Positions 1 through 9,155 are shown, counted from the stretch's first letter. The stretch is DNA of 64,000 nt from Paenibacillus sp. P25 (GCA_024704175.1 CP085629.1:682001-746000), one strand, 5' to 3'. The notes: generated by a model not told the origin, from the sequence alone. Numbers and translations are program-made.

Positions 1-570
1 GCGCCGAAATGGTCCTACCGGGGAACATTTTCCGAGAAAATGAAGGCGGCTGTCCGGCTGCTCGTAAGCACGGAAGGAAGGGCCTTGATATTGTTCCGGG
101 ACAAAGAGGAACTGAAACGGTTCAAGGAGGAAATTCCCCACTATCCCGAGTGCGCCGGGATGCATTTCCGGTTCGAGGGCGACGGGGAAATCAGCCATTT
201 GATCGCCGGGTTCCAGCGGGAGGAGCACAGCATTTTATGTGCCGTCAGCTTATGGGAAGGGCTCGATGTCCCCGGACCGTCTCTATCGAACGTGATTATA
301 TGGTCGCTGCCTTTTCCGCCGCACGATCCCGTCTTTATGGCGAAGCGCCAGGCGTCAGCCGCTCCGTTTGAAGAAGTGGATATGCCTTACATGCTGCTGC
401 GTCTGAGACAGGGGATGGGGCGGCTCATCCGGTCCCGTGAAGATCGGGGCATTGTTGCTATTTTCAGCGAGGAATTTCCGGGGCAGGAGGCGGTTTGGGA
501 GCGGATTAAGGAACTGCTGCCGCCCGGAGTGGGGCTGAAGGAATCGCTCGAAACGAACGTCCGTCAGTAA
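1..570 (+). CDS. DinG-family ATP-dependent helicase, C-terminal part (5' truncated by window)
   Basis: The reading frame is open from base 1, so only about 189 C-terminal residues are visible. They match the second RecA-like domain of DinG/YoaA-type superfamily 2 helicases. A motif V-like WEGLDVPG lies near visible residues 85-92, and the arginine-finger motif VI, RLRQGMGRLIRS, near 134-145. These enzymes unwind DNA or R-loops using ATP; many carry an N-terminal 3'-5' exonuclease or Fe-S domain, which cannot be judged here. The gene ends at TAA 568-570 and is followed by about 230 bp without a gene. Family assignment is firm; exact subfamily is inferred. Confidence 0.85.
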   Translation, partial: APKWSYRGTFSEKMKAAVRLLVSTEGRALILFRDKEELKRFKEEIPHYPECAGMHFRFEGDGEISHLIAGFQREEHSILCAVSLWEGLDVPGPSLSNVIIWSLPFPPHDPVFMAKRQASAAPFEEVDMPYMLLRLRQGMGRLIRSREDRGIVAIFSEEFPGQEAVWERIKELLPPGVGLKESLETNVRQ

Positions 571-727
571 CGGGCAGGGAAGGGTGTGCAAAGGAGAAAG
601 CGTGAAGCGGGTAACAGCGCGGATCGCTTTTTTTAAAAGTGAGGGGTACGGATTCTGGATAGAATAGATTTATTCAAGAACAGAAACTTCAATCATTCCG
701 TTTATTGACGATGCTGCAGCAGGGATG

Positions 728-758
728 ATAGGTTAAATTCATGGGGAACTTAACCTAT
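728..758. promoter_or_regulatory. Inverted repeat upstream of GNAT gene
   Basis: ATAGGTTAA (728-736) is repeated inverted as TTAACCTAT (750-758), a perfect 9-bp arm palindrome with a 13-bp centre. It lies 46 bp before the likely TTG start of the acetyltransferase, and a TTGACG -35-like hexamer precedes it near 703. This looks like a repressor operator or an mRNA hairpin; there is no T-run, so a terminator is unlikely. Confidence 0.4.
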
Positions 759-803
759 GGGTATAGTCAGTTTTACAATTTAACGGAAGAAGGTGCGGAT
801 TCA

Positions 804-1338
804 TTGAGCCCATTAGCGGAAATTCAAATTCGGGATGCGGGCGAGCAGGACCGCGAAGCGATTCGGAAGCTTATGCTGGAGGCTTATGAACAATACGCGA
901 CCGTATTGTCCAAGGAGAGATGGGAGCAGTACAGGGATTCCATATCGGCTTCCGTGGAAGGAGAAGGACCGTCGGCCAGGATCGTTGCGGTGCTGGACGG
1001 GGAGGTGGTCGGCGGCGTACAGATGTATTTGTCGTCGGAAGAGGCCTATGGGAGACCCGAGCTCGAAATCCATTCCCCCATCATCCGGCTCGCTCGCCGT
1101 CTCGCCCAAAGCAAGAGGGCGGGGCATAGCGACAGCGCTGATCAAGGAGAGCGTCAGGCGCTCGCTGGAGCTCGGGGCGTCTGAACTTCACCTGCATACC
1201 TCGGATATGATGGAAGCCGCTGTAAGGCTGTACGAACGGCTGGGCTTCGAGCGGGCGCACGACAAGGAATTTCATAACGGCGAGACGCTGGTCAAGTGCT
1301 ACAGGCTGCAGCTGAAGGAAGCCATTCTAAAGATATGA
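804..1338 (+). CDS. GNAT-family N-acetyltransferase (frame broken once)
   Basis: The N-terminal half (IQIRDAGEQDREAIRKLM and onwards) and the C-terminal half, which holds the acetyl-CoA loop PKARGRGIATALI and the closing LYERLGFE motif, are in different frames. They join cleanly if one extra G near 1094 is ignored, giving an IIRLLAVSPKARGRG junction. I place the start at TTG 804, preceded by GAAGAAGGTG, rather than ATG 741, which lies inside the upstream palindrome. GNAT proteins transfer an acetyl group from acetyl-CoA to small molecules or proteins; the substrate cannot be predicted. Either a sequencing indel or a recent pseudogene; I favour the indel. Confidence 0.75.
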
Positions 1339-1715
1339 TACACGATAAGTAGGGGAGGTTATTCCCAAAGTCATTTATTTGGTGAGCATCTTAGGATAAT
1401 AGCTAACTCGTCTGCCGCCAGGTTAGGCGGCAGCAGAATTATGTCATCTAATCGAATGACAGCCGCATTAACGATTCGAACAGTGGTTTTAAGGATGTCT
1501 ATATGGTTGGGTGGTACCCCCATTTTACTAAAGGATGTTTTTTTTTGTTTTACAAAAAAGAAAAAAGGGACCATCCTTTGTTAATACTTGGCTTTTAGGA
1601 GTCCCTTTTGCTAATACTTGCCGTCTAACGAAGAACGTTAGAGCTAAACAATTCGATCGCCGGCAAGATCGATTTTTCTTTAGGCTGAAAATCAACACTG
1701 AGGTTAAATATAGTC
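1339..1715. other. Gene-free stretch with hairpin and short repeats
   Basis: No credible gene is seen in these 377 bp. A hairpin with arms CTGCCGCC (1412-1419) and GGCGGCAG (1426-1433) has no T-run. At 1568-1605 the arms GGGAC and GTCCC flank AT-rich DNA, and the decamer TTAATACTTG (1581-1590) recurs as CTAATACTTG (1611-1620). A run of nine T and A-rich tracts lies at 1540-1567. The 3' end of the minus-strand secreted gene borders this region, so part may act as its terminator. Confidence 0.4.
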
Positions 1716-2449
1716 TTATTTTAAAGCAATGGTTTGCCATTTCTCCGTATTATTATCAACATCTACACTAAAAAAAGTTAAGGAAGATGCCGTGCCCTTG
1801 GCAATGAAAAAGGGCCCTTCGAAATTTTCGATTCTTCCACTATCCAGCCTATAGAAAGTGGCATGAATTCCGGAGATATCATCCGTTGCCGCAAGGGCAA
1901 CGTTCCATCCTCCTTCGACCGGCGTTGCCACTGCGGTGGTAACCGGAGGTGTCAAATCGACCCAATCCCAGATTTTCACCTTCGTTCGAATCATGTAGGA
2001 GCCGGAATAGCGTATAAATTCAATGACGTTCGTATCTCGGTAACTATCATGGAATTCTGCAAAAGCTCCGTATTGACTGTTTTCTTTAATCGTTGCCGTT
2101 GAAGGTACCAGGTCCCAGTGCCGTACCATTCGAAATCTTTATTGGTAGTGTAGTAGTTTAACGTGGTAGTGTACACAGTTGGTTGTTTATTCTGCGGGTC
2201 TCTGATTCTAAACTTATTTCCGGTAACGCTTACATACAATCCGTTAAACAACTGAAACTCGCCCAAATCCGGAAAGTATCGGTAAGCAGGTGGTATTTCC
2301 ATATTAAAATTTGTACTGAACCATCTTTCTTCGACTGTAAATTTGGCATAGGCGGTTGGGGAGTAGGGACGATCGGCGAGAGCAGGCGTTACCATCGAAA
2401 CCATAAAAAACCACATCGTCACGATCAAGCACAGTAATTTTCGCGGCAT
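1716..2449 (-). CDS. Secreted protein with Ig-like/OmpL47-type domain (frame broken once)
   Basis: The product begins with a clear signal peptide: MPRK, a hydrophobic stretch, then cleavage near ALA-DRPY at residues 24-26. The C-terminal 80 residues have the pattern TPPVTTAVATP...LAATDDISGI...RLDSG, typical of the Ig-like domains of Gram-positive surface proteins related to OmpL47. The two halves are in different frames. Adding one G to the G-run near 2110 gives a GTGTWVPSTATIKEN junction. Predicted to be exported; no catalytic motif is visible. It is a single-gene unit, divergent from the methyltransferase at 2677 across 227 bp of AT-rich DNA that must hold both promoters. Confidence 0.6.
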
Positions 2450-2676
2450 GATCTATCGCTCCTTGGAATTATAGATGAAATTCATACAGATATTAGCAAA
2501 CGATAACCCTTTCAATAAGTAACTTAAGAACTATTTATTTAAAATAATCTTCTAGCTATCTTCCTGAACAGTTATTTTTTATAGGTTAAAACTATAGTGA
2601 AGATAATAATTATGTATTAGATATTATAAAACTGGAAGTATACAATGAGCTAAACGGACGAAGGAGTGATTCATGA

Positions 2677-3360
2677 ATGGATAGGAAAGAGCTTGTGAAG
2701 AAGCGGTTCGACGAAGTCGCAATGGAGTATGACGAGCAGCGGCGGCGGCTCATTCCCTGCTTTGATGATTTTTACGGTTCGGCGGTGCAATGGGTGAACG
2801 TGGAAGGAAAGGCGCCGCGATTCCTGGATCTGGGGGCCGGCACCGGACTTCTGTCCGCTTTGATCCGCAGCAAATATCCGCACGCCCATATGACTTTGGT
2901 CGATTTAAGCGAGAATATGCTGTCCGTTGCAAGAGAACGCTTTGCGGGGGATGAGCGGGTAGAGTATATTGCCGCGGACTATACAAGCTATCCGTTCGAG
3001 GGGCCCTTCGACGGCATCATTTCCTCTTTGTCGATCCACCATCTGCCGCATGAGCAGAAAAGAGCGCTTTTCCGGACCGTATACGGTTTGCTGAAAGAAG
3101 GCGGGATGTTTGTCAATGCGGACCAGGTAATGGGGCAGACCGAATATATCGATCAGCAGTATAAAAGGCTTTGGCAGCAAGCGATCCGGGACAGCGGCCT
3201 GCCCAATGAAGCTGTTGAGTCCGCCATCGAAAGGCGGTCCCTCGACCTGAACGCCACAGCGGGAGAGCAGATCGAATGGCTTCAGGAGGCCGGCTTCCGG
3301 GATGCCGATTGCGTCTATCAATATCATGATTTTGCGGTGTTTGCGGCATGTAAGAGCTAG
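2677..3360 (+). CDS. Class I SAM-dependent methyltransferase
   Basis: The 227-residue protein has the Rossmann methyltransferase signature: motif I LDLGAGTGLLS at residues 50-60, the acidic loop VDLSENM at 75-81 that would bind the SAM ribose, and a post-I motif ISSLSIHHLP. The start is ATG 2677 behind AAGGAGTG; the ATG four bases upstream is out of frame and stops at once. It resembles methyltransferase type 11/25 proteins of unknown substrate. Intact reading frame. Convergent with the following acetyltransferase, with only 10 bp between the two stop codons. Confidence 0.85.
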   Translation: MDRKELVKKRFDEVAMEYDEQRRRLIPCFDDFYGSAVQWVNVEGKAPRFLDLGAGTGLLSALIRSKYPHAHMTLVDLSENMLSVARERFAGDERVEYIAADYTSYPFEGPFDGIISSLSIHHLPHEQKRALFRTVYGLLKEGGMFVNADQVMGQTEYIDQQYKRLWQQAIRDSGLPNEAVESAIERRSLDLNATAGEQIEWLQEAGFRDADCVYQYHDFAVFAACKS

Positions 3361-3370
3361 GATGGAGGGA

Positions 3371-3838
3371 TTACCGCAGCCTTTTGCTCATGATATAATA
3401 GCGGTCCGTCTGCGAAGGGTATTCGTGCTCCTCAATGACTTCGTACCTTAGCTTCCGGTAGTAGGCCACATTGGCGGGAAGGGAAAGCCGGACACCCACC
3501 CGCGTCTCTTCCAATTGACCATCAAGGGCGAGTTGCTCCAGATACTGCAAAAGGGCGGAACCGGCGCCGAACCCCCGATGCTGCGGTAAGACGGAAACGC
3601 GTCCGATATACAGGTAGCCCGGGTGAAGCAAATATCGCGCCGAACCGACCGGCTCATCGGCGTACCACGCAATGACCGCGCCGCCGTCCGGCGTGATTTT
3701 CCGGATAATATCTTCCACCGTCTCCGAAAGCGCGCCGGAAGGCGGATCGAGCACGCCCCGGTATTCCTCGAAAGCGACCAGCATAATCCGATGGACAACA
3801 GGAATTTCTTCGCGGGAGGCATGGGTAATTCGAAGCAT
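3371..3838 (-). CDS. GNAT-family N-acetyltransferase
   Basis: 155 residues, intact. The acetyl-CoA binding segment reads VSVLPQHRGFGAGSALLQYL (about residues 81-100), matching the V-x-P-x-x-R/Q-G-x-G-x-G/A motif, and a late NVAYYRKLRYE segment matches the closing beta-bulge motif of the fold. The start at 3838 is preceded by GGGGTGA at good spacing. Substrate unknown. It is followed on the same strand by nothing close, and upstream by the Nudix gene ending 37 bp before its start, so the two may be cotranscribed. Confidence 0.8.
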   Translation of the reverse strand: MLRITHASREEIPVVHRIMLVAFEEYRGVLDPPSGALSETVEDIIRKITPDGGAVIAWYADEPVGSARYLLHPGYLYIGRVSVLPQHRGFGAGSALLQYLEQLALDGQLEETRVGVRLSLPANVAYYRKLRYEVIEEHEYPSQTDRYYIMSKRLR

Positions 3839-3875
3839 ATAAGTTCACCCCGGAACGGATATTGGTTATTTCACA

Positions 3876-4342
3876 TTAATAAACCAGCTTATGTTCCTCA
3901 ATGAGTTCGATATGGCGGGTTCGTCCAGAAGCGTAAGCGATGATTTCATTCTTGATACCCGGGTAAAGCACAATCTCGTGAAGCCGGTTCAGCGGAATCC
4001 ATTTCACGCCGATCTGGTTGACATCAGGGGAGGAAGGAAGCCGGGGCTCGCCGCCGGTAACGGTGCAATCGAATATCAAACTGATCTGATGCGGCCCATT
4101 CTGCCGCGAGGGAACCAAGTGAGGCGCAAATTCGTGGACAAAAGCCAGCGGACCGACGGAAACCTCTACACCCGCTTCTTCCAATGCCTCCCGCATCACC
4201 GCTTCTATCACCGATTCCCCGGGCTCCATTCCCCTGCAGGCAAATTGTAATGCAGTCCGTTTTCATCCTCGAACTCGATTAACAGCACACGGTCTTCTTC
4301 CAAAATCAACGCGCAAGCTCTTACCCGGATATGATAATTCAT
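3876..4342 (-). CDS. Nudix hydrolase (frame broken once)
   Basis: The Nudix box GX5EX7REUXEEXGU is visible as PGESVIEAVMREALEEAGVEV, preceded in another frame by the N-terminal strand VRACALILEEDRVLLIEFE. The frames join if the G-run near 4225 has one more G, giving LPAGGMEPGES. Start chosen at ATG 4342 (MNYHIRVRAC), where the domain begins, with AAAGGA upstream. Nudix enzymes hydrolyse nucleoside diphosphates linked to another moiety; the substrate is not predictable. The catalytic RExxEE residues are intact. Total length about 155 residues, normal for the family. Confidence 0.8.
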
Positions 4343-4437
4343 ACGGCGCCGAATCCTTTCTTCGGCGGAGTTTAATGAAGCATGTTCTATGATACCATAA
4401 TGATCCATGAGCGAAAGGGGATTTTTACCAAAAAAGT

Positions 4438-4668
4438 TCATCGTTGGCTGCAGGGTGTGGGCAAAAAAATGGAACCGCCGCTGTCCTGCAGTGTGCGGTT
4501 CCATTTCTTCTTATGCTTGGATTCGAGCCGGGCTTTCGTTTCCCGGAGCGTCAGGGTTCGTCTTTCTACGGGTACGACGCCGTTCCAGTCGGCACGGTTC
4601 ATTTCGGGGTTCCGTTTACCCTCCCGTTCGAGCTTTATACGCCGTTTTTTTGCTTCGCTTCTTGCCAT
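4438..4668 (-). CDS. Small basic protein of unknown function
   Basis: Starts at ATG 4668 behind a strong CGGAGGTGG. The 76 residues are rich in Lys, Arg and Glu (MARSEAKKRRIKLEREGKR and onwards) and resemble a small conserved hypothetical protein of Paenibacillus and Bacillus. The last 18 codons run straight through a rho-independent terminator hairpin (4469-4504). Those residues are therefore probably not conserved, and the natural stop may have been lost by an indel before the hairpin. No domain recognised. Confidence 0.6.
   Translation of the reverse strand: MARSEAKKRRIKLEREGKRNPEMNRADWNGVVPVERRTLTLRETKARLESKHKKKWNRTLQDSGGSIFLPTPCSQR
4463..4504 (-). terminator. Rho-independent terminator inside the 3' end of the small basic protein gene
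   Basis: Arms ATGGAACCGC (4469-4478) and GCGGTTCCAT (4495-4504) are perfect complements, followed on the minus strand by a run of seven T. It overlaps the last codons of the gene. Confidence 0.75.
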
Positions 4669-4874
4669 GTGCAAGCCACCTCCGGATGAGAATTTACGGG
4701 TTCCTCCGGCAGTACCGGATCGCCGTATTATGGGCTTTACACAACTTATTATACTACATTCACCAGGCCGCAGGCCATTGTATGAACGTTTTGCGGCTAA
4801 AGCCCGGTGCAACTGTACGCTCCGCTGTTTTCGTGGTAACCTTGAGAGTGAACAAGCTTAAGGAGTGAACGTGA

Positions 4875-5205
4875 TTGACGTACGATACCATCTACTGGCT
4901 GATTCTCGGTGCGGCTTTCGTGATGACCGGATTGGCCGGCATCCCCATTATGCTGAAGACGGAGAAGATTCTGCCTTCCCTGCTTTCCGGATCTGCGGCT
5001 AATCTGATCATTACCGGCGCGGCCTGTTGGTGGTGGTCCACGGTTTTTTCAGGAAGCCTTCAAACGTTCTCGCGTCAATTCGGCCTCTTCGGCCTCGGCG
5101 TATGCTTCGTGAACAATGAGGTCTTCGCTGTTCTTCGCCCTGCTGATCATGAAGCGCAAAGTGAGCGGATTTACATACAAGCCGGACCATCCGGACGATT
5201 TGTAA
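4875..5205 (+). CDS. Small membrane protein (frame broken near the end)
   Basis: Starts at TTG 4875, nine bases after AGGAG. About 110 residues with at least three hydrophobic stretches: IYWLILGAAFVMTGLAGIPI at 6-25, a second around residues 36-55 and a third in FFALLIM. The frame breaks near 5120; ignoring one base in GAGG leads into FFALLIMKRKVSGFTYKPDH, a much more protein-like C-terminus ending at TAA 5203-5205. Predicted integral membrane protein; no function recognised. Confidence 0.6.
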
Positions 5206-5336
5206 CACAACTGTAATCTGATTTTCATAGCTTATTAATGAACCCGGGCTATAATAAGAATCGACCCCTTTTTAAAATATAATCCCTTGACGGCCTGCAA
5301 TCCGACGTGATTGTAGGTTTTTTTGTCCAATAAAAA

Positions 5337-5379
5337 GACTCCGCGTACCGCGAAGCCTTACGGCACGGTACGGGAGTCC
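5337..5379 (-). terminator. Rho-independent terminator of azoR
   Basis: On the minus strand GACTCC and GTACCG pair with CGGTAC and GGAGTC, followed by TTTTTA. It lies 15 bp beyond the azoR stop codon. Confidence 0.75.
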
Positions 5380-5393
5380 GGACTGCAGAATGA

Positions 5394-6020
5394 TTAGAAT
5401 TTGGCGGCAAGATCTTGCGCTTGCTTGAGCCCTTCCGAAACAATCGCTTCCGCACGGTCAGGAGAGGCATTGTGTCCTTCCACCACGACCGTATGAATAT
5501 CGGTAATGCCGAAGAACGACAGCATGTTCTTGACATAGTTCAAAGACATTTCGAGAGCGACCATCGGGCCTTCGGAGTAAACGCCGCCGCGTGCATTGAG
5601 CAGAGCTACCTTCTTGCCTCCGGCCAGACCTACAGGACCTTGAGCAGTGTAGCTGAAAGTTTTGCCTGCTTGGCTCAGGTAATGGAGGTAGGTCACGAGC
5701 TGCGCCGGAATGGTGAAGTTCCACAGCGGGAAGGCGAAAACGACTTTATCCGCGGCAAGGAATTGATCGAGATACTTGTTGACCAGATTTGCAGCTTCCT
5801 GCTCTTCGGCTGTGAGCTCGAAGCCTTTGCCTTGCTTGAACATAGCGGTCATATGAAGGGTATCGTAGTAAGGGAGTGCGTCAGCGAACACATCCAGCTC
5901 CGTGATTTGGTCATTCGGATGATTTTCCTTGTAAGAGCTCAGGAAAGCGTCATACAGCTTCACGCTGACCGCTTGGTCGGCCGGACGGGAGTTGGCTTTA
6001 ACGAACAATACATTGGACAT
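5394..6020 (-). CDS. azoR: FMN-dependent NADH azoreductase
   Basis: 208 residues, the usual length, intact. It has the flavodoxin-like fold markers of AzoR/AcpD: phosphate-binding NSRPADQAVS at residues 10-19, FAFPLWNFTIP at 95-105 (isoalloxazine contact) and ARGGVYS near 143-149. The enzyme is a homodimer that reduces quinones and azo bonds with NADH and so detoxifies electrophiles. Single gene with its own terminator. The promoter (TTGATT, 17 bp, TACTAT on the minus strand at 6071-6099) overlaps palindromic sequence resembling HxlR-type operators, consistent with induction by quinones as known for the YodB/azoR1 system of Bacillus subtilis. Confidence 0.92.
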   Translation of the reverse strand: MSNVLFVKANSRPADQAVSVKLYDAFLSSYKENHPNDQITELDVFADALPYYDTLHMTAMFKQGKGFELTAEEQEAANLVNKYLDQFLAADKVVFAFPLWNFTIPAQLVTYLHYLSQAGKTFSYTAQGPVGLAGGKKVALLNARGGVYSEGPMVALEMSLNYVKNMLSFFGITDIHTVVVEGHNASPDRAEAIVSEGLKQAQDLAAKF

Positions 6021-6062
6021 GATAGATTCCTCCTAAAGTTGGCTTGTAAAGAATAATTAATG

Positions 6063-6108
6063 ACTAACAAATAGTAAGTACATTGGTATCATAAATCAAT
6101 CTACTTAC
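6063..6108 (-). promoter_or_regulatory. azoR promoter with overlapping operator-like palindromes
   Basis: Minus-strand -35 TTGATT (6094-6099) and -10 TACTAT (6071-6076) are 17 bp apart. The -10 lies inside TACTTACTATTTGTTAGT (6063-6080), whose arms ACTTAC and GTTAGT form an imperfect palindrome. The heptamer TACTTAC recurs inverted at 6102-6108, just upstream of the -35. Similar half sites occur at the HxlR promoter at 34.2 kb. Confidence 0.6.
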
Positions 6109-6223
6109 GAATGTCAAGCAAATAAATAATAATTTATTGTTGACGTATAAGGAAGCGTGCCGTCAGGAAAAATAAGGCGAAAGCATAAGATCTGTTCAGG
6201 TGGACGAAAAGAGGGATTCTTTT

Positions 6224-6592
6224 ATGAAAAATGTGAAGAACGCTGAATTTAAGCGAATCCTGGAGCGGAACGATCGGCTGTGCGCAGATGTCGAGGTGGA
6301 GCTGGAAGGAGAGCCGGACAAGCTGGTTGCACTTTTTGCAGAGGCTGAGGACAATGATCTGGACATGGTCATGGTGCTGAGAAAAGAGGCTGACACGGAC
6401 GTCGACTGGTACGATAACAATCTGCATGCGGCATATGTGGATGTGACGGTGGAGATGTTTGCCGACCGGGCCGGTGAAACGCATTGGGGTCCTCGGGAGA
6501 AGTTTAAGGAGCAGGTGCTCGGCTTCGGGAATGTGCGGGAGCGGATTCACAAGGCGCTGTCGGAAGCGCGTATGGAGAAGGCGGAAGCTTAA
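6224..6592 (+). CDS. Hypothetical acidic protein
   Basis: I start it at ATG 6224, eight bases after AGAGGG, giving 122 residues; a GTG at 6200 is in frame but lacks a ribosome site. The protein is soluble and acidic, with VEVELEGEPDKLVALFAEAE and DVDWYDNNLHAAYVDVTVEM as its most distinctive stretches. No known domain recognised. Its stop codon overlaps that of the converging gene on the other strand, so the pair share their 3' ends. Confidence 0.6.
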   Translation: MKNVKNAEFKRILERNDRLCADVEVELEGEPDKLVALFAEAEDNDLDMVMVLRKEADTDVDWYDNNLHAAYVDVTVEMFADRAGETHWGPREKFKEQVLGFGNVRERIHKALSEARMEKAEA

Positions 6593-7060
6593 ACCGCAGG
6601 CGACTGGCTCCGGTTATTGTTTTTTGCTCCATAAATAAACATATTGCCGGGGAAAAGGACGAAGGTGATCTTGCGGCCCGAGAAGAGCCGGCTTCCGCCT
6701 CCTACCTGTTGTCGGCCAAACACATGCTCCCGTGACAGCAGCTGCGCCTCCTTTGCGCCGGCGGCCCCGGTTACCTCTTTTTTGTTTCTTTCCTTCTTTC
6801 ATGCCGGCTTCCATAAATTTGCGTTCTTTCCCTTCCCAGCGCTGATTCGTTACGAAAAATCCAATGAACGAGAACATGATCAGCCGGGTCATGAACCAAT
6901 TGGACGTGTAGGTTCCCATCGTGAGCCATTCCAGGGCGGTGGTCAGCCCGGTCAGGATGATGCCCCAAGCGGCGACCCCGTAATACATGACATATTTGGC
7001 CTTGCCCATCTGCCTGGTTTTACTCCATTTTGCCGCCTTCTCCTCATTCATCGCACCCAT
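6589..7060 (-). CDS. Two-helix membrane protein of unknown function (frame broken once)
   Basis: Begins at ATG 7060 behind GGGAGGAT. Two hydrophobic segments are visible: VMYYGVAAWGIILTGLTTAL at about residues 24-43 and FMTRLIMFSFIGFFVTN at about 55-71, then a charged tail. The original frame decays into Arg/Gly-rich sequence after KKQK. Adding one A to the A-run near 6780 restores KEVTGAAGAKEAQLLSREHV, then a hydrophobic KITFVLFPGNMFIYG, ending at 6589. About 155 residues. No family recognised. Confidence 0.6.
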
Positions 7061-7280
7061 AGGTTTAACGGATCCTCCCGGTGATTGCTTCCAGTATGTT
7101 AACTTTGTTATTTTCGGTACCACCGTCTATTTTCCTGCCCGTTCAGAAAAAATTCACAATCTCGCATGGTCGCCGCCTTCCTCCCATAGGATTCATCCTC
7201 GGCAAAGCCAGCCCCGGAACTGGAGGATTGTGGTATAATCGGAGACGAAATGGTTAGGAATGGAAAAAAGGAGTGTACGC

Positions 7281-7940
7281 ATGGGGAAGATTTTGCTGTT
7301 TGTCTTACTTTGGAGGGTCATAGGGAATCCGTTTATCGCACTTCTCGTTCTGCTCGTCGTCCTATACTTGCTGGACCGCCGCTTTGTCGGGCTGACACCC
7401 AGCATCCTGAAGCCTTTGAAGCGATCGAGGCGGCTCTCCCTGCTGCGGGAGGAGCCGCGGATGAATCCGCACAATACGTCGGTCAAGCTCGACATCGCCC
7501 GGCTGGAGATGGAACGCAAACGCTATACGGAGGCCAAAGCGCTTCTGGAGCAGGTAGCGGCGGTAATGGAGGATTCCGCGGAGGTGCATGCGGACCTTGG
7601 CATATGCGAGCTGAAGCTGGGAAGGCTGGAGGAAGGAGAGAAGCAGATCCTGAAGGCGCTGGAGCTGAGTCCGCGGGTGAAATACGGAGAGCCGTATTTA
7701 CGGCTGGGCGAGGCCTTTGCCGACCGGAATCCGGAGAAGGCGGTGTCTTACTTGCAGCGGTTCGGCGAGGTGAATTCCTCCTCCTGTGAAGCTTACTACA
7801 GGCTGGGCGAGCTCTACAAGAAGCTCGGAAGACAAGAAGAAGCCGCCCGGGCGTTCCGCGAAACCGTGGAGCTGTACCGGGGGCTTCCGAAATACAAGCG
7901 CAGACACGAGCGGCGGTATGAGGCCGCTGGCGCGCTTTAA
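7281..7940 (+). CDS. Membrane-anchored tetratricopeptide repeat protein
   Basis: Starts at ATG 7281, directly behind AAAAAGGAGTG. An N-terminal hydrophobic helix (ILLFVLLWRVIGNPFIALLV, with LLVVLYLL following) anchors it. It is followed by at least three TPR-like helical pairs, for example VHADLGICELKLGRLEEGEK and AYYRLGELYKKLGRQEEAAR, with the classic G-x-x-x-x-A/Y spacing. TPR proteins act as protein-binding scaffolds; the partner is unknown. Intact. Its stop overlaps the stop of thiO on the opposite strand by four bases. Confidence 0.75.
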   Translation: MGKILLFVLLWRVIGNPFIALLVLLVVLYLLDRRFVGLTPSILKPLKRSRRLSLLREEPRMNPHNTSVKLDIARLEMERKRYTEAKALLEQVAAVMEDSAEVHADLGICELKLGRLEEGEKQILKALELSPRVKYGEPYLRLGEAFADRNPEKAVSYLQRFGEVNSSSCEAYYRLGELYKKLGRQEEAARAFRETVELYRGLPKYKRRHERRYEAAGAL

Positions 7941-9093
7941 ATAAAGGCGGGATCCGCGGCGGCGGCCCTGCCCGGGGCATAGGCGGAAAGATCAAGCTCC
8001 GGGCCTTCGGACAATGCGAGTCGCCGAACCAGGCGGCCGGTCACCGGCGCAAGCAGGATGCCGTTGCGGTAATGGCCTGTAGCAAACAACAATCCGGGTG
8101 CGGCGTCCCATGTGCCAAGGAAGGGCAGGCCGTCACGCGTGCCCGGGCGGAGTCCGGCCCAGGTGCCGACGAATTCGGCCTCGGCCATCCGCGGCAGGAG
8201 CTCGGCGGACCTGCGGTGCAGCTCGCCGATGACGGCCGCGGATGGCCGTTTGTCAAAGCCGGCCTCCAGCTGCGTCGCACCGACGATGCAGGTGCCGTCT
8301 TCCTTCGGGACGATATAGCGACCTTTCGTAAATACGGTAGCCCGGGTCAGGGGAGCTTCGGTTTTCACCGAGATGCACTGCCCTTTCACCGGAAACATCG
8401 GCAGGGTCAGCCCCAGGGGGGCCGTTAGGGCTGGGCTCCAGGCACCTGCGCTGAGAATGACGAGATCGGCCTGCAGCTCACCTTCCGAGGTGCGGACTCC
8501 GACGATGCGACCATTCGGTGTCTGAACGAGACTGAAGACGGGAGTCCATTCGCGAATCGCACAGCCCTGACGCGCAAGCGCGGCTCGAAGCGCTCGGGCG
8601 AGCCACACCGGATGAATCTGATGATCGGCGGGCAGGTGCAGCCCTCCGCGGACGGCGGGGGAGAGCTCGGGCTCAAGCTTACGCAAGGTGTCCGCTTCGA
8701 GCCATTCGGCATCGCGCATCCAGGCCAGACGGCTGCGAAGCTCCAGTTCGTCTTCCTCCGTCAGCGCCGCGCGCAGGATGCCTTCTTCTATATATTGAAC
8801 GGAAATTCCGCTCTCTTCCTCGAGCTCCTTCGCCCAGCTGCGGTAAAGAGCTTGGTCTGCGGCGGCACAATTCGTAGAAAGGACCGGGGTTGTGGATTTC
8901 CACCTGAGCTCCCAGCATGCCGGCAGCTGGCTGTGGAAGCTTCCTGCAGAAGCGCTCCTTTGTCCAGAACGGTACACAGATAGCCGGCTTTACCGAGCTC
9001 GTAGGCGATGGAGCGACCGATCACCCCTCCGCCGATAACGAGGGCTGTGGGCCGGTTTTTACTCTGAGAGAGCGGATTGCTTGCCGAACTCAT
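7937..9093 (-). CDS. thiO: Glycine oxidase ThiO-like FAD amine oxidase (frame broken twice)
   Basis: Starts at ATG 9093 (MSSASNPL). The N-terminal dinucleotide-binding motif is VIGGGVIGRSIAYELGKAG. The family motif AAGMLGAQVEIHNPGPFYEL appears in a second frame near 8890-8925, and the rest, ending with GLRPGTRDGLPFLG, in a third. Two single-base losses near 8923 and 8860 explain this. ThiO oxidises glycine to the imine that enters thiazole synthesis for thiamine. It lies 62 bp after tenI as in Bacillus thi operons, but thiS, thiG and thiF do not follow here. C-terminal 300 residues are intact, so family assignment is firm. Confidence 0.8.
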
Positions 9094-9155
9094 GAACGGG
9101 GTCAACTCCTTGATTGAACTGAAACTAATGATGGGGCCTGCTGCGGTGGAAAGCT

